A stretch of DNA of 64,000 nucleotides from Lewinellaceae bacterium (GCA_016711435.1 JADJSY010000036.1:1-64000); one strand, 5' to 3'. Shown: positions 18,311-28,676, numbered from the stretch's first letter. Notes: generated by a model not told the origin, from the sequence alone. Numbers and translations: made by a program.

Positions 18311-18474
18311 GGTTGTGTCAAAAGTCGGATTCTACCTGAGCCATGGTTTTAGTGTGAAATTTAATTTAGCGTTACCTTGAACTTCCCGAAAGTTTAAAAC
18401 TTTCGGGAAGTTTCGCACCTAAAAACCAAGTATAATTTGGCGCCTTATTCCGCTTCGACCCTTTTGACACAACC
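18311..18474. repeat. MITE-like element with 14-bp terminal inverted repeats
   Basis: 164 bases bounded by GGTTGTGTCAAAAG (18311-18324) and its exact complement CTTTTGACACAACC (18461-18474). The centre is a palindrome (AACTTCCCGAAAGTTT / AAACTTTCGGGAAGTT, about 18380-18412). There is no coding capacity. One end lies two bases from the stop codon of the neighbouring gene. No clear target-site duplication is visible, so a mobile origin is plausible but not shown. Confidence 0.6.
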
Positions 18475-18476
18475 AC

Positions 18477-19709
18477 TTAACCTACTTTTCTGAGCGGAAC
18501 ACTCGTCTTGACAATTTGATTTTGCAAAGCCTCCAACGCCATTTCCCAAAGGTGTTCATACGGGATAATTTCAATTTCATGCGTCTGATATGCTACATCG
18601 AGCGGCAAGGTATTGAGTTGATCGATGTACTTCTGTGCTTTACGCACGACAGCCTCTCTGTGAAAGGATGCTGCCGGTATCTGCAACAGCGCCTTGATAA
18701 AACAATTGCTGCGGAATGTTTCATTTTGCTTGAGGTAGCGCCCACAGTATTTTTCCACGGCTTCAATGCGGTCAATCGATTGGTGGTAGTTTTGCTCGGA
18801 AATCGCAAACAACGTTTGAATTATCAGGATAGGGATATTCATACCCTGCTTGTCCCTGGAATAGGTAGGAATATCGTTGAGGAATTTTTTTAATTTGAAC
18901 TTAGAGACATAGTTCTCAGGAAACTGAATTTTTCCGATCATCACAAGATAATGTGAATACGCCTCATAAATTTTCCACATCTCTGTGATCTGCGGAGGCA
19001 GATTCCCGTTGCTACCACTGCGGATGCGTGTTTGAACAGCATCACAAACCTGAAATGCCTCCTCGTAGTGGCGGGTATAGGTAGCCAGCAAATAGAACAA
19101 CTCCTGCAACTTGTACCAGTTGAAAGACCCCTCCTCGAACACGCTTTGATATTGCCGGATAATCGCCTCTCCTTTTTCAAATTCCTGTAGCTGAATATAA
19201 CACACAATCAGTTGATAATAAAAGGCTTGCAACGGCAGGTTGCTCTCGAAAGTTTTTTTTCTAAAAAATGCGATCGCGTCTTCACACACCCTGGCTGTAG
19301 CGGCATAATCATTGCGGCTGCTGTGTATCATTACCTGAATCATGCGACCGCAGAGATGCAGGCGAAACGATTCGCTGCGTTCCATGTGCTGCTGAACGGA
19401 TTGGAAATATTCCCGCGCCTTGTCTGAAATGCTGGTTTTGGAAGACTTGCTGTTGACAAAATAACTGACCAAATGCGTATAGTTGTCTTCCGCTTCATTT
19501 TCCATCATCCACACTTCCTGCTGTTGCTGATACATCTCCCGGTACAGGTTATAACGGTCGAGGTTGCCGTGGATCGTCCCGTAATGCAGCCGAAGCGCCG
19601 AAAGAATGCTCAGCGATAGTTCCGTGAACTCAAAATGGAGGGTTTGCTTCAGCAGGTCTTCCATCAATGAAATACTGACCCGCTTGGCATTTTTTGACAG
19701 CAACACCAT
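18477..19709 (-). CDS. Helical-repeat (TPR-like) cytoplasmic protein, main part
   Basis: 410 codons from the first Met in frame, but the true protein starts at 20026 (about 515 residues in total). It is alpha-helical throughout, with repeated pairs of amphipathic helices typical of TPR-like solenoids (for example LQAFYYQLIVCYIQLQEFEKG and FNWYKLQELFYLLATYTRHY). No signal peptide, catalytic motif or DNA-binding domain is visible. A protein-protein scaffold or regulatory role is possible, but I do not recognise the family beyond the fold. The join to the upstream piece is through GTDRQKAYFECNRKWSAS just before this start. Confidence 0.7.
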   Translation of the reverse strand: MVLLSKNAKRVSISLMEDLLKQTLHFEFTELSLSILSALRLHYGTIHGNLDRYNLYREMYQQQQEVWMMENEAEDNYTHLVSYFVNSKSSKTSISDKAREYFQSVQQHMERSESFRLHLCGRMIQVMIHSSRNDYAATARVCEDAIAFFRKKTFESNLPLQAFYYQLIVCYIQLQEFEKGEAIIRQYQSVFEEGSFNWYKLQELFYLLATYTRHYEEAFQVCDAVQTRIRSGSNGNLPPQITEMWKIYEAYSHYLVMIGKIQFPENYVSKFKLKKFLNDIPTYSRDKQGMNIPILIIQTLFAISEQNYHQSIDRIEAVEKYCGRYLKQNETFRSNCFIKALLQIPAASFHREAVVRKAQKYIDQLNTLPLDVAYQTHEIEIIPYEHLWEMALEALQNQIVKTSVPLRKVG

Positions 19710-20026
19710 GGAGGCCGACCACTTGCGGTTGCACTCGAAATAGGCTTTCTGCCGGTCCGTACCCCCGGAGTGCGAAATTCCAGCAGAAAAACGACACTTA
19801 GTATCCGCTCCTGAAGGCGCTCACGGAGGTTGATAAATTTAGCCCCTGGTTTCTGACCAGGGTAAAGCAATGCAATAGCGTCTTCATCAGACCGTACCCG
19901 GCCATCGTGAATCGCTTCACAGAGCTGCTCCATCAGCGAGTCCGGTTCGAAGATAAATCGCCACAGACCGCCTGATTTGAGCTTGTTTATATTGATAGAA
20001 CTGATAAGTTCAATTAATTCATCCAT
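19664..20026 (-). CDS. Helical-repeat protein, N-terminal piece (frameshifted from 18477-19709)
   Basis: Starts MDELIELISSININKLKSGG at 20026 and reads in frame to LLEFRTPG at about 19770, where a run of five C on the plus strand (five G in the gene) is followed by wrong-frame sequence. Changing that run by one base gives LEFRTPGGTDRQKAYFECN and continues into the 410-codon piece. The two are one gene with a homopolymer indel. Confidence 0.7.
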   Translation of the reverse strand: MDELIELISSININKLKSGGLWRFIFEPDSLMEQLCEAIHDGRVRSDEDAIALLYPGQKPGAKFINLRERLQERILSVVFLLEFRTPGVRTGRKPISSATASGRPPWCCCQKMPSGSVFH

Positions 20027-20628
20027 GTTTGTGTTTGCCTGTTTTTACAATAACCAATAGGAATAAACCACTCGGGTTTGTTACCAACAGCCGGCCGTCA
20101 AAGGGTTTAGACACCTTTGCAGCAATATCGTTATTAAACAAACCAGTGTTATCGGGAAGTCAAAAAGTCAGGAAAACACACTATTTGGAAGAATCAACGG
20201 ATCAAAAGCGATACGCAATTGTTCAGAAGGTCGCTTAAACATGAGATTAAATTTTAAAAGTGAAAACGTTAAATATAGGAGGCATGTACACAAGAAGAGG
20301 ATCCTTGCAGTACAGGCACAATGCTTCAATAGGCACGCGATTAAAGGAAATTAGATTAATAAATAAATAGATATGTCATGGATAAATCATCTATCCGTCA
20401 AATGTAAGGTCTTCTCTCTTTCAATGGTAATAAGATGGCGTTTTTTATACGAATTTCATCTCATATGTCTGTGGGGTGTCAGATTTTTTTAAACACTCCC
20501 AAAAAAAAGCCCTTCCCCCGCGCAGGCAGGAGAAGGGCTAACTATTTTTTACCGATCAGGAAGAGACGTTTACTAAACTTTTCAAGTTTAGTAAACGTCA
20601 TCTCCGTTTCGCCGATCCCGAATCGGCG
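20027..20628. other. Intergenic region 20027-20628
   Basis: Leader of the helical-repeat gene on one side, and the 3' region of giant gene 2 on the other. It holds three stacked hairpins after the giant gene stop: 20610-20628 (CGCCGAT.../...ATCGGCG), 20565-20599 (GACGTTTACTAAACTT and complement), and the terminator at 20501-20539. About 20240-20490 shows nothing I recognise. Confidence 0.6.
20501..20539 (-). terminator. Intrinsic terminator of giant gene 2
   Basis: On the minus strand the stem AGCCCTTC / GAAGGGCT, with a GC-rich loop, is followed by eight T. It lies 90 bases beyond the giant gene 2 stop codon, after two other hairpins. Confidence 0.8.
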
Positions 20629-21963
20629 TTACTTGGACTGAATCATTTTCTTCGTTGCGCTGTCCGTAGCGGTTTCGAGTGTGTAGTACAGCAAACCTGT
20701 GGTGTTCAACAGGGCACGGTCTACACTGATTGTGTTGTAACCTTTCGCGAACTCACCGTTTTGTGTGAATACCATACGACCGGTTTCGTCGAAGATGCGC
20801 AGGGTAGCGTTAGCCGCTTCTGGCAAGTGGAAACCGATGAATGTTTTGTTCACAAACGGGTTCGGCTGGTTTTGATACAACTCGAAGCCTACACCTGAGA
20901 TCACGGAACCTGCTGCACCGTTGAAACGGAACGCTACGTCCAGACGATCGTTCGTCAGGCTGTAACCTTCTGCTTTCGTGATGCGGCTGGATACACCCAA
21001 CATGTTGCTGATCTGACCGGCTTTAGTAGCGCGGAAAGTAACTGCAAATTCGTTGGCTGCTCCGTCAACAGAAGTAGTGATCGCATCAGCGAATACGCCG
21101 AAGTTATCCAACTTCATATCTGTTCCAGGTACTATATCTACTACTTCCAGGCCGTTGAAGTTCATCGTGAACTGGTAACCTTGTACGCGCTCTGCACCTT
21201 TGAAGTTGACGGTGAATACCTCACCGGCTTTCACCGTGCGGTCTTGAACGTCGAACAACATCGTTGCTGCCGTGCGATCGTCTACCGATTGCAGGCTGTT
21301 AGCGATAGCCGTACCGTTTACGTCACCAATTTTAACACCTTCAAAGTTGTTCACCATCATGTTGCCTGACAGGCTGCCGATGGAGATATTCTCCGGAATA
21401 GCAGACTGGAATGGATTGGATGGGTCCGGGAACGAGTAGGATTTGTCTACAAATCTCCACGAAGTGTTGTTCGGCAGTTCGTTGTAGATACCCAGGATCA
21501 GTTTGCGGAATTCCACGATGTCGAACGTCGTGATCGAACCGGAACGGTTCGCGTCAGCAGCGATCATTTTGTATGGTGTATTCAATGGCTCCAGACCCAA
21601 AATGTGCTTGGATACCAACACTAAGTCATACGTGGTTACGCCGTTCAGCGGGTTGTCGTCTTTCGTGGGTGTAACGGTTATGTTTGCGCCCATTGGAACG
21701 TTCGCAAAGTTGAATGCGCCGTTGTCGCCGGTTGGGAACGTCATGTTCACGTTCGGTGTACCGTTGAGTTCAACATTCGCCTGCTCGACGCCTTGTGTGC
21801 CGTTAGTCAGTGCACCTGCTACCGTAGCGGTTGCAGGAGTGTTACAACCAACCAGGTTGGCTTGTACGTTGACATAAGCCGTGCAGAAATCTGCCCTGCC
21901 TGCTGCGTCGATCAGCCATACTTCCACCGGAACACTGGTACCCTGGTCATCGCAGGTCACCAC
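20629..21963 (-). CDS. Giant protein 2, last piece: dockerin-like pair, cohesin-like domain, T9SS sorting domain
   Basis: 444 codons in one frame, intact where the copy in giant gene 1 is broken. A CnaB-like linker (GTATVAGA-type) leads to two dockerin-type half repeats (GVTTYDLVLVSKHILGL; ADANRSGSITTFDIVEFRKL) at about 90-155. A cohesin-like beta domain follows at about 225-330 (KAGEVFTVNFKGAERVQGYQ, FRATKAGQISNMLGVSS). The T9SS sorting domain covers the last ~85 residues (YQNQPNPFVNKTFIGFHLPE, ending MIQSK). It serves as the reference for reading the damaged 3' end of giant gene 1. Confidence 0.85.
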   Translation of the reverse strand: MVTCDDQGTSVPVEVWLIDAAGRADFCTAYVNVQANLVGCNTPATATVAGALTNGTQGVEQANVELNGTPNVNMTFPTGDNGAFNFANVPMGANITVTPTKDDNPLNGVTTYDLVLVSKHILGLEPLNTPYKMIAADANRSGSITTFDIVEFRKLILGIYNELPNNTSWRFVDKSYSFPDPSNPFQSAIPENISIGSLSGNMMVNNFEGVKIGDVNGTAIANSLQSVDDRTAATMLFDVQDRTVKAGEVFTVNFKGAERVQGYQFTMNFNGLEVVDIVPGTDMKLDNFGVFADAITTSVDGAANEFAVTFRATKAGQISNMLGVSSRITKAEGYSLTNDRLDVAFRFNGAAGSVISGVGFELYQNQPNPFVNKTFIGFHLPEAANATLRIFDETGRMVFTQNGEFAKGYNTISVDRALLNTTGLLYYTLETATDSATKKMIQSK

Positions 21964-24900
21964 GATGCTTTGTGGGGAACCGGCCGGGAAACTGGTATGG
22001 TCGTAGTCGGGATCATCCTGGCGAATACCGCTACTTTCAGGATGTCGGCCGGTGTGCAGTTGTCTTCAGCGTACAGGAAGAAGTCGCTTGTCCACAGGGT
22101 AGCCATACCGCCAAACATCAGGTTGATGTTTACGTCGGCACAGGCAACTGTTGGAGCCTTACAGTCGCGGATCGTGAATATCTCTTCGCATACTGCTTCG
22201 TTACCACAACCGTCTTCTGCAATCCACTTGATCTTGTGTGTACCGTGTGGCAGGTTCGGGTTTTGTACCGTTCCGCCGGCTGTCCGCCAGATCACACGTG
22301 CACCGGTCAGCGTTTGTTCGATGTTGAACGCATACGGGTTGCCGCTCAGGTCAAATTTGCGAACCTGGCCGTTGCCGTAGTTCGGTTGCTGGTAGTTGTT
22401 GTAACGTACCCGGCCATACAGACCGCCCGGACGTGTCGTGTTCGCATCTGCGCTCGAAATAACTGTTTCCATGATTCCGTCATTGTCCAGGTCGAGGAAC
22501 AACAGGTAGCGGAAACGAAGACCGCCAATCGGGGAAATCGTATCGCACAGGTCTTCCGCTGTAACAGAGAGTACCGTTTTGTCCGTCTCGCACAGGTTGT
22601 GCGATTGGGTGCCGTTATCCCACCACAGGTCGCCGTCGTTCCAGTAGCGCAAGCCGTCTGTATCGAAGTTGGAACTGTAGTCGCAAGTGTCGATTGGTGT
22701 GCAGGTAATCGTCGGTGGCGTTTGGTCGATCACTTTGATGATCTGCTTGTACGTCACACAGTTCCGTGATACCCAACCCATTCCTTGAGGTCTTGGGTCG
22801 TTCCAACCTAATCCCGGAGGAGTTGGTACGTTTGCAGCCGGTACACCACCCCATACTCTCACAGTACGGCCATACTGGCGTTGGTGATCGTAGCATGGAT
22901 CATCCGGCACGTATGTGCACCAGTTGATCACTGTCCAGGTACGTTCGATTTTGTAGCAGGCATCCGGTACAACCGTGAAGTATACATCGTTGTAGGATAT
23001 ACCGATCAGTTCGCAACCTTCGTCGTTCGTGATTTGTGGGTAGCCGAAATCAGGCGTACCTACACAGTTCTCGGTGTCGTCAGCAGGGAATACGATGGTG
23101 TAATCCTCGTTGTAGTTCACAATGATACGCTGGGTGCAGCTGCTGCTGAAGCCGTAGCAATCCCATGCAGTAAAGCGGCGGATAATAGTGCCTTTGTTGC
23201 AGGTAGTATCGAAGGCTGCGCCAGGGAAACCGCTGTAGTATGTTTTTTGAGTCATACCACAAACACCGGGAATAGCAGTCGTTCCCGCAGGAATGTTTGT
23301 TACTCCGCCTGGTTCAGCGCTGGTTGGAGGTGTTTCATCCAGGCAGCAGTTGTCGTAAGCGCTTGGGTAGCCATATGCCCACAGGCTTGGCTCAAAGTTC
23401 TCGCAGGCAACCGTTACGTGTGCCGGTGGCAGACAGACAGGTTTGATTTTGTCCTGTACTTCCACGTCGATCATACATTCGTTGTAGATATACTGGATGC
23501 AGTTAGTTTCAGGGTCGAGAAGCGGCAAGCCGTTTTCATCCGTGTAGTAAGCCCAGTGGCCATAAATGTCCAACTGGTACACACGCAGGATGATACGCTG
23601 GGTAGTACCTACCTCGCAGCAGTAGAATTTGATCGAGTCATTTTCTGCAGTTGCAATATCGTATTCATCGTTAAAGCCGTTGCCCTGCTCGTAATTCAAC
23701 CCGCCGCAAGAGGCGATACTCCAGTTGTCGCAACCTTCAGCAAATTTCAGGTCTTCTATACAATCGCTGTAACCGGTATCGGCGCGCATACGGCGAACCG
23801 TGAAGGCGATATCGTTACAGTTGTCGTATGAACCCTGGTTGAAGGCAGAAGCCGGAACCCAGGTCACACCGCCGAATTTGCAGTCGCCGCTTGGCGCGTA
23901 GCAGTCCGTCAGATCATCCGAACCGATGGCAACAGTGGTAAACTCCGTGCAGGTAGCAACCGGTGGAATATCGTCCACAACGGTCAGCCAGAATGTGCAG
24001 GTATTGATGTTACCGCACACATCTTCAGCGAAGTAGGTTACCAGGTGGCGACCGATCGGCAGGCAAGGTGTGGTGCCATAGTTACCCAAAGTATCACAAT
24101 CCCAGAAATTGTTGCCCTGGAAAGTTTCCAGTTTGAATTGGCCTGGGTTGGTCGTTTTATTCAAAGTGTAGGTTGCAATCACCAATGGATCAGGATCTGT
24201 ATCAAGGTCGTCGCCATCAGGACCCGTCGGGTACTGTTCGTACACCCTGATCTTCGCGCTGATGATAGCGGTCGGTGAGCAACGGTCTTCCACAATCACA
24301 TTCGGGAGGTCAACCGTAGCGCAGCACTGCGACGGGTTGGTAGATACCGTCATGTCCGCAGGGCAGGCAATTTCAGGACCTTCGTCGTCCACCACTTTAA
24401 TCAACTGTTCGGATGTCCAGGTTTCGTTGGTACACCAGTCCAGCACAACCCAGCGGCGCTGGATTTTGAACGTACCGGCGCATATATCGATCCGGGTATC
24501 CGTGTACGATGCACCCAGGTTGCACAGGCCGCCCGAGACACCACAACCTATCACGTTGATATTCTGCGGGGTGGCGATCAGCGGGTACACACCTGCGAAA
24601 GGAACACTGTATTGGACGCCACGCGAAGCCAGGTCGCAAGGACGTACGCCGGGGGCGTCGCCGCAACCGGCACAGTCGATCGTAATATCATCCGGGAAGT
24701 CGATGTCCTCATGGGTGAACGGCTCCAGGTAGAATATCTGCGTACACTGCACAGAATTACCCCAGGAGTCTTTTGCTGTCCAGGTGCGTACGATACGCCC
24801 GATACTACAAGCATTTACGCCGGGGAAATATTCATCTTCTTTGTACAAATTAGCGCCGGGTACATTCGGGTTCGCCACGATCGTATTTATCTGGCCTTCG

Positions 24901-26054
24901 CAACCGTCGATCGCAACAGGTGTCGGCGTGAAGATGGTACCGTTCAGGATACCGTTCAGGTCAGCGCAATCGTATGTGCAGCCTTCCGTCGGCTCGTTCG
25001 TCGTGCAAGCACAGGTAAGTACCGGCGGCAGTTTATCTTCAATCGAGATATTGCCCCAGCAGGAGTTTTCACCCAAATCTGCTACACCGTTACCGTTCGC
25101 ATCCACTACTACCCGCACTGCGTACGTTTTGTGAACATCCGAAGCACCGAGAACACCTGCAACCCATGGGCCGTTGCCCAGTGGAAGCGTTTTGTCTAAT
25201 TGAACGATGTAATTATCGAAACAGCCGTAACTGCCTTCCAAAATATCATCCGGGTTCAGCACCAGGCTGCAACCTTGATCCAAAGCCACTGTAACCAGGT
25301 CATTGCAAACAATGTTGGTAGGCGTGGCAACCACGTTCACCGTGCGCGATACCGACTGCTCGCAGCCGGGGTCATCATTATCCGGGTCAGGTTCGCCGCC
25401 GTTCACGATATACTTGATCACATAAGTACCCACACCGGCGCCCGGGTCAAATGTGGTGGTCTCCACACCGTTGACTGTAAAGTACGGTGGGTCCATCGGA
25501 TCCGTGTTCGCATCACCGGGATCGCCCGTCAAAGTGATCGGGTCGGTGTTTACACAGAACGGTCCGTCCAGATTGGTGGTAATCACAGGATTCGGGTATT
25601 CACAGGTATTGCCGATGGTAAGTGTTAAACCGCGGGCATTCCGGACGGTTATGGTGTAACCCAGGGCATCCACGTGTCGACCCGGCAGCAGGTAAATACC
25701 AGAACCTGCAGGGCTTTCTACAAAAACAGTACCTACCGTTACAGGCGTAGGTGTGGAAGGCGGAGGCAGACTGGTAGAAGTATACAAACCGCTTACTGCC
25801 GTCACCGTCCAGGTGTCACCCGGAACTGCCGTGATTTCGATTGTCTCGCTAAACTGGCCGTTGGTCAAAGTTGTCGCGTTATTCAAACATGCGCAAGGGT
25901 CGATGATCGTAATATCACAACCACCTGTGACAATGGTAGCAACACCATCCATCTGGGCCGAACAATCACCCTCAAAGGAAATAGTGGCTACCACCGTGTA
26001 GATACCAGCTTGCGAATTGCGGGCCGAAGGAAATAGGATTACCCGTACCGTCAA
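21957..26054 (-). CDS. Giant protein 2, fifth piece: HYR-like Cys-rich region
   Basis: 1,365 codons (reading proper from about RNSQAGIYTVVATISFEG). It consists of successive Cys-rich HYR-like segments, including DKLPPVLTCACTTN, FPDDITIDCAGCG, GPEIACPADMTVSTNPSQCC, PPVATCTEFTTVAIGSDD, KPVCLPPAHVTVACENF and PPTITCTPIDTCDYSSNFDT. From about 24400 downward it is paralogous to giant protein 1, often residue for residue. The last ~20 residues are out of frame; restoring one base near 22025 gives KVAVIRQDDPDYDHTSFPAG and joins the last piece. Confidence 0.75.
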   Translation of the reverse strand: MTVRVILFPSARNSQAGIYTVVATISFEGDCSAQMDGVATIVTGGCDITIIDPCACLNNATTLTNGQFSETIEITAVPGDTWTVTAVSGLYTSTSLPPPSTPTPVTVGTVFVESPAGSGIYLLPGRHVDALGYTITVRNARGLTLTIGNTCEYPNPVITTNLDGPFCVNTDPITLTGDPGDANTDPMDPPYFTVNGVETTTFDPGAGVGTYVIKYIVNGGEPDPDNDDPGCEQSVSRTVNVVATPTNIVCNDLVTVALDQGCSLVLNPDDILEGSYGCFDNYIVQLDKTLPLGNGPWVAGVLGASDVHKTYAVRVVVDANGNGVADLGENSCWGNISIEDKLPPVLTCACTTNEPTEGCTYDCADLNGILNGTIFTPTPVAIDGCEGQINTIVANPNVPGANLYKEDEYFPGVNACSIGRIVRTWTAKDSWGNSVQCTQIFYLEPFTHEDIDFPDDITIDCAGCGDAPGVRPCDLASRGVQYSVPFAGVYPLIATPQNINVIGCGVSGGLCNLGASYTDTRIDICAGTFKIQRRWVVLDWCTNETWTSEQLIKVVDDEGPEIACPADMTVSTNPSQCCATVDLPNVIVEDRCSPTAIISAKIRVYEQYPTGPDGDDLDTDPDPLVIATYTLNKTTNPGQFKLETFQGNNFWDCDTLGNYGTTPCLPIGRHLVTYFAEDVCGNINTCTFWLTVVDDIPPVATCTEFTTVAIGSDDLTDCYAPSGDCKFGGVTWVPASAFNQGSYDNCNDIAFTVRRMRADTGYSDCIEDLKFAEGCDNWSIASCGGLNYEQGNGFNDEYDIATAENDSIKFYCCEVGTTQRIILRVYQLDIYGHWAYYTDENGLPLLDPETNCIQYIYNECMIDVEVQDKIKPVCLPPAHVTVACENFEPSLWAYGYPSAYDNCCLDETPPTSAEPGGVTNIPAGTTAIPGVCGMTQKTYYSGFPGAAFDTTCNKGTIIRRFTAWDCYGFSSSCTQRIIVNYNEDYTIVFPADDTENCVGTPDFGYPQITNDEGCELIGISYNDVYFTVVPDACYKIERTWTVINWCTYVPDDPCYDHQRQYGRTVRVWGGVPAANVPTPPGLGWNDPRPQGMGWVSRNCVTYKQIIKVIDQTPPTITCTPIDTCDYSSNFDTDGLRYWNDGDLWWDNGTQSHNLCETDKTVLSVTAEDLCDTISPIGGLRFRYLLFLDLDNDGIMETVISSADANTTRPGGLYGRVRYNNYQQPNYGNGQVRKFDLSGNPYAFNIEQTLTGARVIWRTAGGTVQNPNLPHGTHKIKWIAEDGCGNEAVCEEIFTIRDCKAPTVACADVNINLMFGGMATLWTSDFFLYAEDNCTPADILKVAVFARMIPTTTIPVSRPVPHKASW

Positions 26055-28662
26055 CAGGGTCGCCGACAGCTGTCATACCTAAGAACAATTGGTAAGTAGC
26101 ACCCAATTGAGAATCATCCAAGCCAACTAAAACACCGTTACCTTCCGTCGTGCAAAGTATGCCGCCGCCGGTTACGGTAAATCTTTCCGGTGGAGCACAT
26201 GGCAGAATGACAAAGCTTGCCGCCGTGCGGCAGGTAGGATTATCCGCACATGCTGCATAAAATATCGTAGTGCCGGGCGTGAAGGTATTCGGTAATCCGG
26301 AGTCTTCTACACCTACCGGATTGAACGAAGAACCCGAGCCGATCGGTGAACCACCCGAAGCGCTTGTGTACCACTCTACAGCAGTAGATGCATAAGTAAC
26401 ATTGATCGTTATGTTGGTGATGTTCGCATCTTGTACTGCTGCGCCACCATCATCAGTCGTTTCACGAAACTCAAACAACCATGTACCGGCTGGATCTGTC
26501 GCAGGCCATGCAGGAGCAGTAGTAGGATTACTATTAGGATCTATCAACCCTGTAAAGACGCCACCCGAACCGGGAGGAGTACCATTCGCATTTGTTTTAG
26601 GCTGAATATCATTTACTTGAGCGTTGTAACCCACAGGAGGAGTGACGCGAGTGCGCAATTCGCTTCTCCATGAGCCATTGGAAGATGTATATGTGATCTC
26701 TACGGTTACCCCGGATACAGTCGCTCCCAAAGGAATCCCGCCAGGTGTTCCTTCTGCAGGTACTGTAATACTGATTGGTACGCCATCAACATAGGAAGCA
26801 GAAAATGATGCACCTCCACTACCCGTGTTAGAAACAGAACCAGGAGCAGGAGCGCAAACTGTAGAGGAGGTAAGTTGCCCACTTCCGCCTGCATTGATAG
26901 TGACGCCCGTTGCCTGAGGGAACGACTCACACGCTTCAATGACAAAATTTACCGGCCTGCGGCAGGTAGGATCATCTGGACATGCTGCATAATACACCGT
27001 AGTGCCCGGCGTTAAGGTATTCGGCAATGCGGGGTCATCTACGCCTACCGGATTGAACGGAGAACCCGAGCCGATAGGGCTGCCACCGACAGCGCCCGTG
27101 TACCATTCAATAGCAGTAGGTGTGACAATCTGTATCTGACCGCCCACCGGGCCCGTTATATTCCAGGTGAAAGAGGCATTAGCATCTAGGAGTTCAAAAG
27201 TGGTAGAAATCAGGGTGTACGTAACGCCGGCTGTGAGCGTCATTACGCCGGCGCCGCCGGCGCCACCCAATTGCGGTTCATTGTCTATCACCTCAGAATC
27301 GTCATCCCCGCGAATAAATCCGGCGCCGCAAGTACCCAACACCATGGGTGATGTGAAGATATAGCCCATGCCGTCATAATCCAAATCATTATCAGCCATG
27401 GTGAATATGTAATTACCCGTAGTGGTTACCTGGAATTGAGTAGCTACGTAGTGTATTGGCGTAGCAGCGACATAACTACAAGTGGTACTATTCGTAGAAG
27501 TTAATTGCTTGTCTGCCGTAGGGCTTGTTGCAATATCCCAGGAACCCGAAATGAAAGTTGTAGCATCGCCTAATGTACCACCCGGGCACACAGCGCCGGA
27601 AGTCAGGCTTCCTTCTCCGCCTGCAGTGATGGTAACACCCGTTGCCGGAGGAGGAATACATGTACCCTCCGGCAGAATGACAAAATCTACCGGCGTGCGG
27701 CAGGTAGGATCACCTGAACATGCTGCATAATACGTCGTTGTTCCGGGCGTATTGGTATTCGGTAATTCGGGGTCTACGCCTACCGGATTGAACGGAGAAC
27801 CCGTGCCGATAGATGCGCCACCCGAAGCGGCTACGTACCATTCAATAACACCGGGCGTCACAGTTTGTACCTGACCCATCGGCGGGCCAGTTATATTCCA
27901 GGTGAAAGAGCCATCAACACCTCCCGCACCGATACCCCAAGTGGTAGAAACCAGGGTGTAAGTAGTACCCGCTGTGAGCGTCATTACGCCCGCGCCGTCG
28001 CCTCCACCTAATTCAGGCTCACTGCCAGGCCCAGAATCGTCGTCTGCGCGGATAAATCCTGCACCACAAGTGCCCGGCACCATGGGTGATGTGAAAATAT
28101 AACCCATACCATCATAACCCAAATCATCAGCCATAGTAAACACGTAGTCGCCGGTAACAGTTACCTGGAATGTTGTGGCAATATATAATCTTAATCTTTC
28201 AGGTATCGCAAAACCACATGGGGTACTATTCGTAATAAATGCCGCCGGCATGTTCGCCGTAGGGTCTGTCGCAGAGTTCCCGGTAACCGTAATCGTACTT
28301 GTAGGAGCGCCTAATGAACCGGGAGGGCACACGCTGCTGGAAGTCAAACTTCCAGTTCCGCCTACAAGTATCTCGACGCCCGTAGCGTCAGGAGGCGTAC
28401 AAGGGATCGCGTCGCAAAAAGGCGTAGGGATATCATCGTTCGTAAAAGCCGCACAGGGGCTACCAACAACACCACTCACACTGTAATCGATCGTACCGAC
28501 TGGCTGGCCGGGGTCTACTGTAAAGGTGGCGACATTTGTTCCGTCTCCGGTAATCGTGCCCACAGCCGTATTGCCGGACAAGGTAATCCGGTCACCCGAA
28601 CAGGCGGCGGTAACAGTGACTGAACAACCATTCGGATTCGGAGTAACTGTCGGCTCTCGCAC
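25972..28662 (-). CDS. Giant protein 2, fourth piece: repeated ~250-residue modules and P-domain-like segment
   Basis: 896 codons. Three modules begin ATGV.I..GG.G.LTS..VC and end PGTT.(Y/F)YAAC.D.PTCR. Two of them enclose a domain with FTMADD, MGYIFTSPMV, CGAGFIR.DDDS and TAG.TYTL(V/I)STT. The third instead holds a segment (GATVSGVTVEITYTSSNGSW, then GTWLFEFRETTDDGG) that resembles a proprotein-convertase P-domain in pattern. All look extracellular and possibly calcium- or carbohydrate-binding, by inference only. The frame breaks after GNPISFG; adding one base to the CCC run near 26025 continues ARNSQAGIYTVVA. Confidence 0.7.
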   Translation of the reverse strand: MREPTVTPNPNGCSVTVTAACSGDRITLSGNTAVGTITGDGTNVATFTVDPGQPVGTIDYSVSGVVGSPCAAFTNDDIPTPFCDAIPCTPPDATGVEILVGGTGSLTSSSVCPPGSLGAPTSTITVTGNSATDPTANMPAAFITNSTPCGFAIPERLRLYIATTFQVTVTGDYVFTMADDLGYDGMGYIFTSPMVPGTCGAGFIRADDDSGPGSEPELGGGDGAGVMTLTAGTTYTLVSTTWGIGAGGVDGSFTWNITGPPMGQVQTVTPGVIEWYVAASGGASIGTGSPFNPVGVDPELPNTNTPGTTTYYAACSGDPTCRTPVDFVILPEGTCIPPPATGVTITAGGEGSLTSGAVCPGGTLGDATTFISGSWDIATSPTADKQLTSTNSTTCSYVAATPIHYVATQFQVTTTGNYIFTMADNDLDYDGMGYIFTSPMVLGTCGAGFIRGDDDSEVIDNEPQLGGAGGAGVMTLTAGVTYTLISTTFELLDANASFTWNITGPVGGQIQIVTPTAIEWYTGAVGGSPIGSGSPFNPVGVDDPALPNTLTPGTTVYYAACPDDPTCRRPVNFVIEACESFPQATGVTINAGGSGQLTSSTVCAPAPGSVSNTGSGGASFSASYVDGVPISITVPAEGTPGGIPLGATVSGVTVEITYTSSNGSWRSELRTRVTPPVGYNAQVNDIQPKTNANGTPPGSGGVFTGLIDPNSNPTTAPAWPATDPAGTWLFEFRETTDDGGAAVQDANITNITINVTYASTAVEWYTSASGGSPIGSGSSFNPVGVEDSGLPNTFTPGTTIFYAACADNPTCRTAASFVILPCAPPERFTVTGGGILCTTEGNGVLVGLDDSQLGATYQLFLGMTAVGDPVDGTGNPISFGPQFASWYLHGGSHYFL

Positions 28663-28676
28663 CGGCGGATAAACCG

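Larger units (their letters stand above)
17750..18476. other. Intergenic region 17750-18476
   Basis: No convincing gene or tRNA. It contains a hairpin near 18013-18043 (GACTTCGT / ACGAAGTC), a strong minus-strand terminator (18197-18239), and a MITE-like element with terminal inverted repeats (18311-18474). Confidence 0.55.
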
